Shown piece after piece: positions 51,940 to 64,000 of a stretch of 64,000 nt of DNA. The first letter of the stretch is position 1. Each line of letters starts with the position of its first letter. The stretch covers positions 3,348,001 to 3,412,000 of the forward strand of contig JAKNDB010000103.1 in the NCBI GenBank assembly GCA_024305405.1. Direction: 5' to 3'. The notes beneath the pieces are model-generated. The model saw nothing but the letters and a program-made list of their open reading frames with translations. It was not told where the DNA came from and searched no databases. The position numbers and the translations under genes are program-made. This stretch comes from Dirofilaria immitis (lineage: Eukaryota > Nematoda > Chromadorea > Rhabditida > Onchocercidae).

Positions 51940-54047
51940 TGTAAGATGACAGATGATGCAGCCAGTATTAAATTTTCTGATTTTTTTGCCCTTCGTTCCG
52001 TTTTATAAGTTATTTAATTCCATATTTTGAAGCTTTTTGTTTTTCCCTTTGTTTTTAGTTTTGCGCTGAAAATCTAGTCCTCAGCTCAAAATTCCAGTAG
52101 TTCGCTGCTCATGTCGTCTACCTTCCCTTTCTTCTTTTACCATATTTCCTTTTCTCAATCCTTAACGTATCCTAATATCTTACGTATCTTTTACTTATAT
52201 AGCTCCTTATTTAAGGTATAGAAATCCCTCAACCTTTTTATTTTCGTTGAAATTGCTCGTCAGGCCTTCAGAATACGCTGCAGTTAATGTTTGCGGAGCA
52301 AGCACAGGATTGATGAGCAAAAATGGCGATGATGTCGTGAGCAAACTATGAGACGCGGTCTCATCATAGCTTCTGTTGAAGTGAACCACCGAATACGCAG
52401 GAAAAAGGATTTCAGTTTGGTTCAACAGTAGAAGTTACATTGTCGAAAAGTCCCAGCTTCTTGATACAGCAGTGGAAAAGGCAAAGAAGTTATTAAAACG
52501 TTAATTTGAATTAAATTTTAATAGTTACTACTCGTGATTCATCGTGCGTACAATGCACTCATTGGCTTCATATGGGTGTCGCTCATTGGCTTCACGTGTC
52601 GTTGATCATACAACTGCACATATCGTTGTTAAACGTACAGTGTTTTTAATAAAATTCTTTTTATGTCAGCTAAACTATTCGTTAAAAAACCGTATCACAA
52701 CTCCATACCGTAAATTTCACGTTTCTTTTCTTAACATTCCTTACATGATAATTCACAAATGGTGAAATTGAATATCTGACATTCGTAGTAATGCAATCCC
52801 ATCTTGTTAAGCAAGAAATATATTATTAAAATCCGACATATATTGTTAGTTAAAACATATATACTTTAGAATTGTATTTTAAATTTCATGAGAAATGACT
52901 TCAAGTAATTTTTCTCTATTTTGACACATATCCCTGCTGGATCGTTGGTCATTTTAAACTTTCATCACTATCACTTTCGGCTCAATTGCACCGAAGTGAT
53001 AGGTAAAGTTGAGAATTACATGTCAACCTGATGAATGCAACAAATTTTTTTGGTTGTAAGGAATGACGATCATCAGTCGATCTTAATTGATATGGAGTAT
53101 TCGAGAATGCTTTGATGTCTGGAATTAGCATTCTATTCTTGGAAAATAATTATAATGGTACACCGATAACCGTCCAAACATTTCTTTCATTGATAAAAAG
53201 CTTAAATTAATTATTTCAAATTGTCCGCTTAATATATTTGAATGCCGCATTTAGCGTAATCAACATTTTAATACCTCTTTAATACGTCACATATTTTGTT
53301 AATTGTCTTAGTATTAGACTGATGATAACGATTAAATAAATAATACTTTTGCGATTTATAATGTGTAAATTGCCTTCGTTTTTGAACATTTATCTTTCAC
53401 TTATTTCATCAAATATTTACTTAATTCCTTTTGTTAATTATACATAATTTTTATTGCATATACTTCTCAATTTATTTGATTAAAAATTTGTAAATTAAAG
53501 GGGAAAAAAAATTAGAAAAACATTTCTAGTGGATTGCTTAATTAGATTATTTTAAAAAATTTATAAAGTTTGATTCTTTAATTCTTCCTAGAAAAAATAT
53601 TTTTACAAATAAACATTTCGATTCAAATATGATGAAATTTACTTTTAGGAAATATAACGAAACTAAAATAATTTTTCATATTAGCCAATTATGATCCAAT
53701 TGATTCATCGATCAATCGACTACTAATAGATAAACAAAAATTAAAGCAATAGTAAAATCATTAATGATTAATTTGACAAGATGATAAATTATTGAAAGAA
53801 GAAAAAATCAATAAAATCGGTCCTAATTTTGATCGTTTTAAAAAAGCTTTCAATATTTAAATTGAACGTATATATGACTTTCAGAAAAAAAAACAAAAAC
53901 AAAAACAAAATAAAATTTTATTAATAAAAAAAAAAAAAAAGTCACAAAATTATCCATAAAAGACATAAATTTCAAGAAAAATTTCCGTTATTTTCTAGAT
54001 AAAAATAATGTACGAATTGATGAAACTAGACTTCTATTATCAGATTA
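51940..54047. other. Intergenic, convergent 3' ends of Acinus and START genes
   Basis: Contains the Acinus 3' flank and AT-rich DNA. TCATTGGCTTCA[T/C] is repeated at 52558 and 52582. From 53.3 kb it is nearly pure A/T with poly-A runs. No gene is supported. Confidence 0.6.
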
Positions 54048-56018
54048 TCATTGATTAGTTTTCAACTTTTCGATCTCCTCACGTGCATATTCAGCATCTT
54101 GAAGGATTAATTTTGATAATATTGATTCCACTACCGGTTTTGTTAAATCTGGACCGTTGAAATCCAAACATATCATATAATCAACGATTGTTTTTGTGAA
54201 TCTTTTGGATGAATACGAAAACGACCACCACCAAGCAATAAATTACCTCTGAAATAATTATTGAAAAATTATGATGTGGTAAATTTGCAAATTTAATACC
54301 GATAAACAGACATTTCTAATAAATGTTCGAGAATGAGTTTATTGCTGATTTACTATCATCTTAATTGATTACACTTTACCTAGTTTTTTTTTATATTGTT
54401 TCACTTCATCGGTATCAAAACTTCGTGCCGCTTCGATAATATCACCATTAATACGTCGATAAATATGTGTGGTCACGAAATCTCGACCCTTTATCAAACC
54501 GGAATCCTTCATTGCATACTGTATAAAAGATTTTTTATCCTACTAAAATTCATTTACAAAAGGATAATCGATAATATATCTTTAATTGCTATTTGCTATT
54601 CTTTAGAAATCTATGCACAAATTACATTCAACAAATATTAACATTATTATTTATTGATGATATAATTTTATAAATAATATCTGAAATTCAGAAGGATTTA
54701 TTTAAAATTTTATCTAATAACAAAATAACATACCATAGTATTTCTTTTTCCCAAACCTAAAACTCTAATCTTTATTTTATAATTTTAACAAAATAGAAAT
54801 TTAAAAATTACATGAATAATTTGTACATGTGGTGATAATATAGCAATTTTTTCAGCCAATGATGTATTTTTATTCTTATACGCTGTTTCTTCAAATTTAT
54901 CCCAATGCTCAGAAAAAAGTTGTTCACGTGGTATATCCAAAATTGTCTAAAAAAAACTTAAAATTTTTTTTTCTTTCCAAAAAAGATATACATCGTAAGT
55001 TTCGCATTCTTGAATCTACAGGCATTCTTCTTCATTCAAGATATTTTAAAAGGCAATTGATTGAAATTGGAATTCAATACAGAATTAATAGGAGAAATCA
55101 GTTTTGTTGATGGCTTTATTCTTGTAGGAATAGACTGAAGAATGGATGATGATGGTACAAGTATAATTTAACAATAATCATACAAAAAATTAGTGATAAA
55201 TTAAAAGTTGTATCATTATAAAATGTATCTTATTACTTAGGAACGATAATTTTAAAGATAATAAATGATAGGATAAAGAAAGATAAACAAACTCGAAGTG
55301 TGAAAATTTTGCCTACTGCAAATCTTTTCGCATATATCTTATCCGTTTTATTTTCCTTCTTCAACTTCCATCCTTCCATTGTTTCAAATTCAGGCGTATT
55401 TATAATACTTAATATTTCATTCATTGCATCTGCTGCATCATTTAATGCTTTTTCATACTGTAAAAATTTTTTTGTTGAATGATAATTTTGCTATATATGT
55501 GAATCGTTTTATAACTATATTCTATTTATTATCATTAATTAGTTATATTTGTAGGCTAGGATAAATATATCGTAGAATTCATTATGTGTATCATGAAGAT
55601 TATAAGTAATTTAGTCATAACGATGAATACACATTAAATTATATGAAAGTAGAATCATATATGAATAAAATGATGATTCAATCAGTAAAACATATGGAAC
55701 CAATACTATAATCCAGTTATCAGATCATCTGAATCCAATAACACAATCAAATCACAGATCATGTGATTTCAACATATAGCGTATTGATTAGATCATCTGA
55801 ATCTATGAGCCATTCCATAGATCATTTTAACCCAGCATATGATCCAATTATAGATCATACAGAGCCAGCATATGATGCAATTCATCTGAATCCACCAGTA
55901 CGATGCAATCATATTGTCAAGACAACAAAGCATTCTATAAATATCAAAATTTGCATACCTTCTTATGCTCCGGTTTAAGGATATCGGTAACACCGGCAAC
56001 TGTAATAGAAATAGTCAT
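54048..56018 (-). CDS. START-domain lipid-binding protein (StAR/STARD3-like)
   Basis: Five exons: 55959-56018, 55293-55457, 54812-54946, 54380-54518, 54048-54246 (or 54248); ~232 residues, almost entirely one START domain, a fold that carries cholesterol or other lipids between membranes. Residues 21-75 give WKLKKENKTDKIYAKRF and GKIFTLR; exon 3 LDIPREQLFSEHWDKF; exon 4 LIKGRDFVTTHIYRRINGD; exon 5 GNLLLGGGRFRIHP then TIVDYMICLDFNGPDLTKP and a charged C-terminal helix. There is no signal peptide or MLN64 membrane part, so it should be cytosolic. In exon 5 the frame breaks at the T5 run 54191-54195 (A5 in the coding strand); one extra A restores it through to TGA at 54048. The exon 4/5 join needs either the second AG of CAGAG or one more A in the A9 run of exon 4. 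The ligand is unknown. Confidence 0.9.
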
Positions 56019-57534
56019 CTGCTATGCTTTATTTTGTGTGATCAACAGTAAATAGTTAGTATGTAGATGAATTGATGAATCGATAGATTCGTAATCTTCC
56101 AAAATCTCTGATATATGTCATATGTCATAAAGATCAATGATAAAATTTCAGACTTTTTTACATTTAAACAATATATCTTCGAATATTTCCAAAATCATTG
56201 ATTATTTCAGCAAATAATCGTACGGCTAAGCGGAATTCTCTCATTCTTTCTATCTCTTCAATTTTAGAATTTGTGAAATTTTTTTTCTTTAAGCAAAACG
56301 AATCCAATAAAACACTGAACAAGTTATTTAATTAGTTTATCATTGAGATCAATTAACAAATCTTCAAACAATAGTTTATCATTGAAATCAATTAACAAAT
56401 ATTGAGACAATATTTGATTTTCGGTTTATATTGTATGCGGCATACATTGCGGAATTTATTCTATTTTAGCGATTCATCATCATGCTATGATATGAAGGTC
56501 AAACTAACGAATTAGGACAAAAGATCATGTAAATCATTTTTACTAATATAGTTAGTAAATGTTTGCAACTGTTAAAATAAGCAAAAATATAACAAACTGA
56601 TCTCAAATATTTCTTAAAATAATCTTATGCAGCATTTAAATTAAGTTATTAAAACTAGAACATATTTGAAGCCAAGAAATACAAATCATTATCAGAAAAT
56701 ATGCATATTATAAGCAATTTTTATCATATATATTCCGTGATATATCAAAAAAAAACCGAAATAATTATATGAGATGATTTTTGTACTCAAATAATTAAAG
56801 TATATGCATTATAGAAATTTGTTTTAACCTGAATTGTTTATCCAATTCATATACAAATATTCGTTTAATTCAGATTTTATGTATCTTAAAATATTTCTAA
56901 TAAATGTATATCTTAAATATTTGGTAAATTAGTTGACGTGTAAATTTTTTCATGTTGAATTTAATCACTTAAATATTTTAAATATCTGATAATCCAATTT
57001 ACATATAAATCCCACTTTACGGATCTTATGTGATTAAAAATTGGTAAAATCATCTGGGAAATATCAATTTAGAAATAAATTTCTTCAAATTCTAATCATC
57101 AAGCTTATTTAATGGTAATATTTTGTAAAATATTCGGCAAAAATTCTTTATTCATTTAGATCATTTTTTTTTATTTCTCCAAAAGATCTATAAAAGATAC
57201 GCTTCAGTTTGATTAGATCAATGTTAGTGGTCAATTTTATGACTGATAATTTTGATAAGCTTTACCTTTCGTCCTTTTTAATTCACCTTTCATTCACTTC
57301 ATTTCCAACCATCCATTCTTGTATCATTATCAAGTAATTTTTTCAAATAAACATCTAAACACTACTAATAATCAAAGAACAATAAAGCTAAGATCCAATC
57401 CAACCTTACCCTAATAATATTTATAAACAATACCATCATGAATAGCTGCTGCTCAGACTGAAAAAATATGATCATTTTAATAATTGCTATCTGTAACAAC
57501 TATCAAGCAAAAAATACTTTCGCGATATAATCAG

Positions 57535-57655
57535 TTAATAATAATAATAAAAAAAAAAAAGAAAAGAAAAAAGAAACGAAAAGTGTCACGACATAATCAG
57601 TTAATAATAATGATAAAAAAAAAAAGAAAAGAAAAAAGAAACGAAAAGTGTCACT
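57535..57655. repeat. ~64-bp direct repeat, two copies
   Basis: ATAATCAGTTAATAATAATR followed by an A-run, GAAAAGAAAAAAGAAACGAA and AAGTGTCAC, at about 57528 and 57590. Confidence 0.9.
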
Positions 57656-57864
57656 TTGAATAGAACGAAAAAAAAGGAACAATGGCTTCTTTTTTTTTTG
57701 TCAAAAAAACTAATGGGTTAGTATTTCTAGGAAATGTGACAAAGAAAACAGCGTCGAGAATTAATGGAAAATAAAGAGCACAATGCGACTAATTTATATA
57801 TTCTATCAAAGTCTTGTTTTATAATAAACTAAAAAAAAAAAAGTGACACAATTCTAATTTACAA

Positions 57865-58110
57865 TTACTTATTCGAGAAAAAGAATAAAGAAATAAGGAA
57901 AAAAGAAAGAAAGATAGAATTCATAGTAATTCGAGAAATTTCAATTTGTTAAGCTTGAACGAAAGTGAGAATGAAATGAAAATAAGCTGATTTTACTTAT
58001 TCGAGAAAAAAAAATAAAGAAATAGCGAAAGAAAATGCGATATGATTCGTAATAATTCGAGAAAAATTTTCAAGTTGATAAAGTAGGAAGAAAGTTGAGA
58101 ATGAAATGAA
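57865..58110. repeat. ~120-bp diverged direct repeat
   Basis: ACTTATTCGAGAAAAA...AATAAAGAAATA, a TAATTCGAGAAA segment and GAGAATGAAATGAAA recur in the same order at about 57867 and 57996. Confidence 0.75.
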
Positions 58111-58299
58111 AGTATGTTGAAAGTATGTCAATTATTTATTTGCTTGTAAAGTTATGATAGGAAATTTTTAATTTGTACAAACAGGTTTTTTGCTTGCCTG
58201 TAAAATTTGAATGATTGTATCTGTCATTCTCTTTCAACTTGCGCAGAATTTTCGTATTTTTACCGCATGTAGTACCGTATCTTTTACATAATTGACATA

Positions 58300-58697
58300 T
58301 ATTATACATATATATATATATATAGTTACAAAAATAAGTGTGATGTATATATGTGATGTATTTTTGTAAGTATATATATATATATAGTTACAAAAATAAG
58401 TGTGATGTATATGTGTGATGTATTTTTGTAAGTATATATATATATATAGTTACAAAAATAAGTGTGATGTATATATGTGATGTATTTTTGTAAGTATATA
58501 TATATATATAGTTACAAAAATAAGTGTGATGTATATGTGTGATGTATTTTTGTAAGTATATATATATATATAGTTACAAAAATAAGTGTGATGTATATGT
58601 GTGATGTATTTTTGTAAGTATATATATATATATATTATATATATAGTTACAGAAATAAGTGTGATGTATATGTGTGATGTATTTTTGTAAATATATG
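58300..58697. repeat. ~62-bp minisatellite, about 6 copies
   Basis: TAGTTACAAAAATAAGTGTG then ATGTATATGTGTGATGTATT and TTTGTAAGTATATATATATA; copies are nearly identical and differ mainly in ATATAT/ATGTGT variants and AT-run length. Confidence 0.93.
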
Positions 58698-59330
58698 TAC
58701 ATCAATGTACATGAATATTTTTGATTAATTCATTATAATTTTATTATTCATCAATGCATTAGTAAATTTCATTTGCGAAATTGTAATTTGTTTTTATCAT
58801 TTATCACAAGGCATTCATTCATTGAATTTAACTTGGGCATTTTGCTCAAGAAAAATGAAAGAGAATATATTTTATGCGATACTGTTGAAAAAATTGATTA
58901 GAGATGAATGTGTAGTACTATAAAATCCTTTCATAAACAAATCTCACTATTTTGTGAGAAATATTATAAGATAGGTTATTATCATTTGAAAAATTACAAA
59001 AGGTCAACGTATAATGGAGACAGAGTATCGCAATTAGAATGATTATATTATTCGAGAAGTGAAACAACTGCAAAAAATTGTTTGTTATATATTATTTGGT
59101 GGATAAATTCGGCAGACAATAATTTATTTAAATTCAATCATAAGTCACATGTAATAAATACATCAATTTAATATAGAAATTCTGACATTTTTTATTGCTC
59201 TTGAGATAGTTGTAAATTCAATCTATTCTCGTTTGATCTACCACTAATCTCAGATTTAGCTTATTTGGGATATTTTCAGATTCGATTATATTCGATAAAA
59301 ATCTTGTCTGATTTTAGGCTTAATTCATTT

Positions 59331-62300
59331 TCATAATAATGAAAATACAAAATTACGTTCTCGATCTTCATCCCATTTTTGTTGTATTTCAAATTTACTC
59401 CGTAATTCTTCCCATCGTTGACGTCTTCTGAAATAATGATTCATTCATTTATTATACTTTTAACATAAGATAATATTCTGCCTTTTTTACAATTGAACCA
59501 AAGTCATTGCTTCTCGATATCCTGAAAGCAAACCTTAACACTTTTTGAAATTCAATGTTTCAACATACATTAATTGTTTGTGAGCTTCAAATTCCGGATC
59601 GATCTCAGAATCAGATTCGCTGACATCGGATGTATATCGATCAGCTCGGAAAGCAAATGGTGTCGATGAACGATGATTTCCAGACGATGATGGACCATAA
59701 TCAGACCAAGATGATTCATCACTGCTGGAATCAATTAGACTAGGAAAAATGATGCTATTCTTTGCTGTTTTAAATCGAACGATAGATATTCGGAAATTTC
59801 ATCAGTATCAAATATATACCTGCATATATCTTGATATTTCTTCGGTAACGATCCATCTATTTTCTTAAAATTACATCCTGATATTTTCCGTAATTTTGCA
59901 GACTTCTTGCGGCGCGCTTTTCCGCTTTCTTTTTCCAATTTCCGTTTCAGTGATGAGCTTATCTTTTTGAGATGCATAAAATTACAGAATCCACCGCGAC
60001 TACATCCCCTACAATATATCAAATATAAACTGTATTATCATTATATTTTTCGAATTCCTTTATAAATGTACAGTTATTAGACCTCACCCATTTTCGTACT
60101 GCCGACAGCATGCATCACGGAAATCGGTAACCGGTGATAATTCACAATGAATAGGTTTACCATCGAACCATCGATTATTCAAAGCTATCACTGCATTACT
60201 TGCATTAGATTCATGCAAGAACTAAATTGAAATTTCAAAAGTAAACAAATATAGTGCTTATTTCGAATTTTTATTTTTTATCAAATTACAATTGAGTTAA
60301 AAGAAATATATTTGTTGTTTTATTTAACAAACAATTGCAATAATATTTATTACATACGTAAATTATTCAAATATATATTAGATTACATGTAATATTTGAT
60401 CTTACTTTAACGTAAACATTGCCAAGCATATGTTCACCGGCATTATCACATACATTCATCTCTTCAATTTCACCGTATTCCTCATTAATTTCCAAATAAA
60501 CTTCACGAAAAAATTCGTCAAATTCACGTTGTTCTTTTTCTTTGGTAAAATCTGTAAAAAGTTATTTAATTACTAAAGATAATATGATGAATAAGTAATA
60601 TCTAATGTATCATGAACAGGTAATATATAAAATAGCCATCCATCTATTCTCGATTTATAAAAATACAACCTTTATCAATTCAAATCAAAATTCTCAGCAT
60701 ACTAATCTTTTTTTTTTTTTCGCTTCATTTTATTTATCGAATGTTATGGATATAAATCCATTATAGCTTATCGTTAATTACTTTTTATTTATTTTTATCA
60801 TCTTACTTATCACTTATCATCATATCTGTCCCTTATCTTAAACTATCATTATTGTTTATTAGAAATGTAACGTATTAACTGTTCGAAAGCGTATTAAATA
60901 TAATAAAAGGTAACGTACCTTGTCGAATAGTACCACCAAAATGATAGAGATTTTTCAATAAAATTGTCTGAAATTATTTAAAATTATTAATTTTTTGATT
61001 TTTTAAAATATTTAACATAAAACGGTTGACCTTTGACCATATTCAATATAAAGAAAAAAAAAAATAAATTAAAGAATTCAAAATGATACTTGCCTTACTA
61101 GAAGTTGGTCGAATATGAAGCCTAGAACATTTATCACCGTGTCGGCATGCACCGATCTTCAGATAAAATGAACAATTTGCCCTATAAAAAATTACCAAAT
61201 TATTGCATTTAAAACACTTCTTAACGAATTTTTAAAATTTATATAAATTTTCTTGACATTTATCTATTTCTGATATTTATTGTTATGCATTTCCAATATT
61301 CATATTATCCATTTCAAATTTTATATTATTCATTTTCAATATTTATATAATTTATTTCCAATATTTGTATCATACATTTCCCAATATTTATATTTATCTT
61401 ATTCCAATATTTGCATTATCGAAAAAAAAGAAATTAATTTTCAATGCTCGGATATTCATTCGTTTTTTAAATATTTATATTATTTATCTTCTAATATTAG
61501 CAACATCTATTCCTAATATTTTTATTATTTATTTTCGATATTATTTATATCAATCATTTCCAATATTTATACTATCTATTTCCAATATTTCTGTTATCCA
61601 TTTCAAATATTTATATTATCTATTTATTTTGTAAAAAAGTTTCCTAAAATTATCAAATATCTTAATATCGAAACAATACATACTATTTGCTGAATCTTTT
61701 GCCATTGCGAAAAAAAAAAACAATTTCAGGAGATTACAAAAGGGCATTCGAAATAATTTTTCCTCATTAAAATTCTTTATTGATTTATCATATCAGAACA
61801 TTTATTTCGATTAAGTTTTAAGTAGCAATAACATAATTTCAACTGTTCCTAGCAACAAATGGAATTTACATTTATCACAGATTAAAATACGTAACAAAAT
61901 ACAAAAATGCTATAAATACGAATAATAGGAAGTGATAAAATGAGATGTAAATAAATTTGTTATTGATAATAAACATATATTATGCAAATCATTTGTTAAT
62001 GCTCAATAAATCAGAAATCAGAAATGGCTTATCTAAAATAAAATAATTTGATGAAATCTCTTTCACACTTACAAAAATATAAGATGCAAATTTATGTCAC
62101 AAAAAAAAAAAGGAATTCCTCTAGTTGACAATATTAAAAGGAAAAATGGATTCATATTTTTGGAAAGAAAAAAAAGCGAAATATATCGAAAGAGTTATAG
62201 GTTTCCATCTGTCTACTGTAATTTTAATAGCAATTATATATGTCACGAATTTTAGGAAAAATTAAACTAATAAAAAAAGTGAGTGAGAAAAAAAGGAATT

Positions 62301-62943
62301 TGCAAAGATAAATTTAATTTGAAGTCGAAATAAAAAGCAATTCAAATTTATATTACATCGATTTAATTGTCGATAAAAAAAAACGATTTATTTGACAATT
62401 ATTACAAAAATAAAAAATTTCATTTTAAATCAAAAATTACATTGTTGAAAATTAAATTCAAATAAAAGCAATTCAAATTCATATCAATACAATTTATGCA
62501 TTAATTGAAAATTGAAATGAAATTCTTCTATAATAAATTTCTTCCAATAAAAATACTATTTAAAAAAAAACTCATAAAAGCTTATTATTATTATAATAGA
62601 GGAATTGATTAAGGTTTAACAATGAGTTATTGATTATCAGCTTAGAATTGTTGAGAATATATATATATATATGACTGTATAGAAAGAAAATAATGATAAA
62701 TTTCAAATGATTAATACCTCGTTATCTGAGAAAAAAATTTCAATTTAAATCATTAAAATGGTTATCATTTTTGGGAATTATTCAAACATAGGCAATAAAT
62801 GATAAGAGGAATTTTCCTTTTTTTTTTTTCTTTTAAGTGATAAAGAAAAAAAAATGAAGAAGAAGAAATTTAAAAATAAACCTATGCTTTTGTTGAGTAT
62901 ACGATTGTGTTTGTTCCAAATCATTGTAACATTCGTCGAGCAT
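59331..62943 (-). CDS. U2AF1: U2AF35-type splicing factor (U2 snRNP auxiliary factor small subunit)
   Basis: Recognises the AG of the 3' splice site with U2AF65; nuclear. Exons: 62882-62943, 61094-61181, 60919-60967, 60406-60551, 60088-60221, 59820-60008, 59569-59739, 59491-59521, 59331-59427. Order: unusual 20-residue start [24 protein letters not shown] zinc finger 1 ([20 protein letters not shown], ~23-43); U2AF-homology-motif RRM ([44 protein letters not shown]); zinc finger 2 ([20 protein letters not shown]); then a basic Lys-rich stretch and a Ser/Asp-rich tail in place of the usual RS domain, ending in charged [18 protein letters not shown]. It is longer (~320 aa) than human U2AF1 (240). 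Wording of both fingers favours U2AF35 over ZRSR2. The intron after exon 2 uses a GC donor (AAG|GCAAGT). The exon 7/8 join is out of phase by one base, so the last ~43 residues are less certain. Confidence 0.92.
61262..61635. repeat. ~20-bp AT-rich minisatellite in U2AF35 intron 1
   Basis: About 15 loose copies of TTTCCAATATTTATATTATC. Open frames in it (Ile/Tyr-rich) are artefacts. Confidence 0.85.
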
Positions 62944-64000
62944 GCGATTTTAACATCAACCAATCATCAAAAAATTAATCTTATCATTTATCATTTTAGG
63001 ACAATTTTTTTTTAAAAAATATGAAAACAGTATTAAAAAAATGAATAAATGATAAAAATCTTTTTTTTGTTAACGTAACAATTAGCTTATTTCATTTATA
63101 TTTTAATATTAACATTTTGTAATTCTCGATTACCATTCTCGACCAATAAACCAAATAATTAATTTAAATTTAATTTATTAAATCTATTAAATAATTCATA
63201 TCGATCGATTTTAAGTACCGCAAAAGACGAAGGAAATAAATTAAATTTTCAAAAGAAAATAAATTGTTAGGATAATATAAGATTTTGCTTAAAAAAAAAA
63301 CTGAAAATTATAAATTCTTTTTTAAAAAAAAAAAAGATAATTTTGGTTATCATTTAATCTGTTCATGCAGAAATTGACAATGAAAAATGATAAATATATT
63401 TGAGACATTAGTTAACAATTATCGCTTAATATATTTAAAAATTTGATAATGTAGGTGGGAAAAAAAGTGAAAATAGGCAATGCATTTATATCTTATCAAT
63501 AATAAATGATAACAATATTGATATGAAATGAAATAAAAAAGAAAAAATTCTTGAATGATTCATTTCAATTAAAATTTTTTAAATCAAATTTTATTTAATC
63601 ATATTTAATCGTTTTTTTTATATCGAAAATTTTATACATTTATTAATTATATGCTTTTTTATCAATGCAAATTTCCTAAATTAAAATATAAAATTTAAAC
63701 TTTGATTTTTTTATAAATTTTTGAAACATTTCGCTAAAATAATTAATTATTAATTACTAGAAATAAAGGCATAGATTTATGAAAGAGCATCTGAAGGTTT
63801 ATGAAGAGCATCTGAAGGTTTATGAAGGGCATCTGAAGGTTAGTTTTTTTGCTTTTATTTTTTAAAAATAAAAATCAGATATTCCATAATCTGTTATGTT
63901 TGTATTTCGTAAATTCAAATTTCTAATTTGATGAATTTAATGAATAAGATTTTATTGTCATCCCTCGAAATAGCTATTTCTCGTTTAGCATGATTAGTCA
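62944..64000. other. AT-rich right end, no gene seen
   Basis: Upstream of the U2AF35-type gene; presumably holds its promoter. Otherwise A/T homopolymers and the small repeat at 63.78 kb. Confidence 0.6.
63779..63842. repeat. 21-bp tandem repeat, three copies
   Basis: GAGCATCTGAAGGTTTATGA repeated three times (last copy GGGCATCTGAAGG). The 21-base period is a multiple of three and reads open as a 7-residue repeat, but no gene surrounds it. Confidence 0.92.

Larger units (their letters stand above)
56019..59330. other. Intergenic AT-rich region
   Basis: No gene seen. It contains small duplications (a TTTATCATTGA(G/A)ATCAATTAAC pair at 56336 and 56373), A-rich duplicated blocks at 57.5-58.1 kb and the 58.3-58.7 kb minisatellite. 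Confidence 0.6.

Noticed and set aside
52544..52765. 73-codon open frame after Acinus
   Set aside because: Contains a small TCATTGGCTTCA repeat, no similarity and no good start context.
61684..61705. Seven-codon exon (ATG with GTATGT donor) as start of the U2AF35-type gene
   Set aside because: Leaves one base where the zinc-finger exon needs two; the exon at 62882-62943 fits without forcing.

Overview
The window looks like nuclear DNA of a nematode, most likely a very AT-rich spirurid or filarial-type worm; the clade is an inference. The evidence is G+C that looks near one quarter by eye, many short exons split by AT-rich introns ending in TTTYAG or TTTTTAG, frequent GTTTGT/GTAAGT donors, and strictly eukaryotic gene content (RAD54, Acinus, U2AF35, PRA1, START, a HAD phosphatase, an F-box protein). 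No bacterial, viral or intact transposon gene was recognised.

Layout. 1-1058: 5' part of an F-box gene (minus), running off the left edge. 1.06-15.2 kb: gene-poor, repeat-rich DNA with a few coding-looking islands. 15.6-17.7 kb: a five-exon PRA1-family membrane protein gene (minus); a phase-compatible candidate first exon lies at 26.7 kb, which would give a 9-kb intron full of satellites. 17.7-31 kb: gene-poor, with a 150-bp satellite, AAT microsatellites and several minisatellites. 31.3-33.2 kb: C2-type HAD phosphatase (minus) with a duplicated 3' exon behind it. 33.2-35.3 kb: GC-richer divergent intergenic region. 35.3-43.1 kb: RAD54L orthologue (plus), 18 exons including an apparent one-codon first exon. 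46.3-51.9 kb: Acinus orthologue (plus), SAP domain to RRM to RSB motif to RS tail. 54.0-56.0 kb: small START-domain protein (minus). 59.3-62.9 kb: U2AF35-type splicing factor (minus). Right end: AT-rich intergenic DNA.

Function. RAD54 serves homologous recombination. Acinus (ASAP/exon-junction complex) and U2AF35 (3' splice site recognition) both serve mRNA splicing, but lie in opposite orientation with the START gene between them. No operon is evident.

Main observation: at least five conserved exons lose frame by exactly one missing base, often in a homopolymer, while splice sites and downstream reading frames stay intact. This looks like residual deletion errors in the sequence rather than pseudogenes. 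Exon models below were built by hand from splice signals and family similarity; exon edges should be good to the base where phases agree, and uncertain joins are named.
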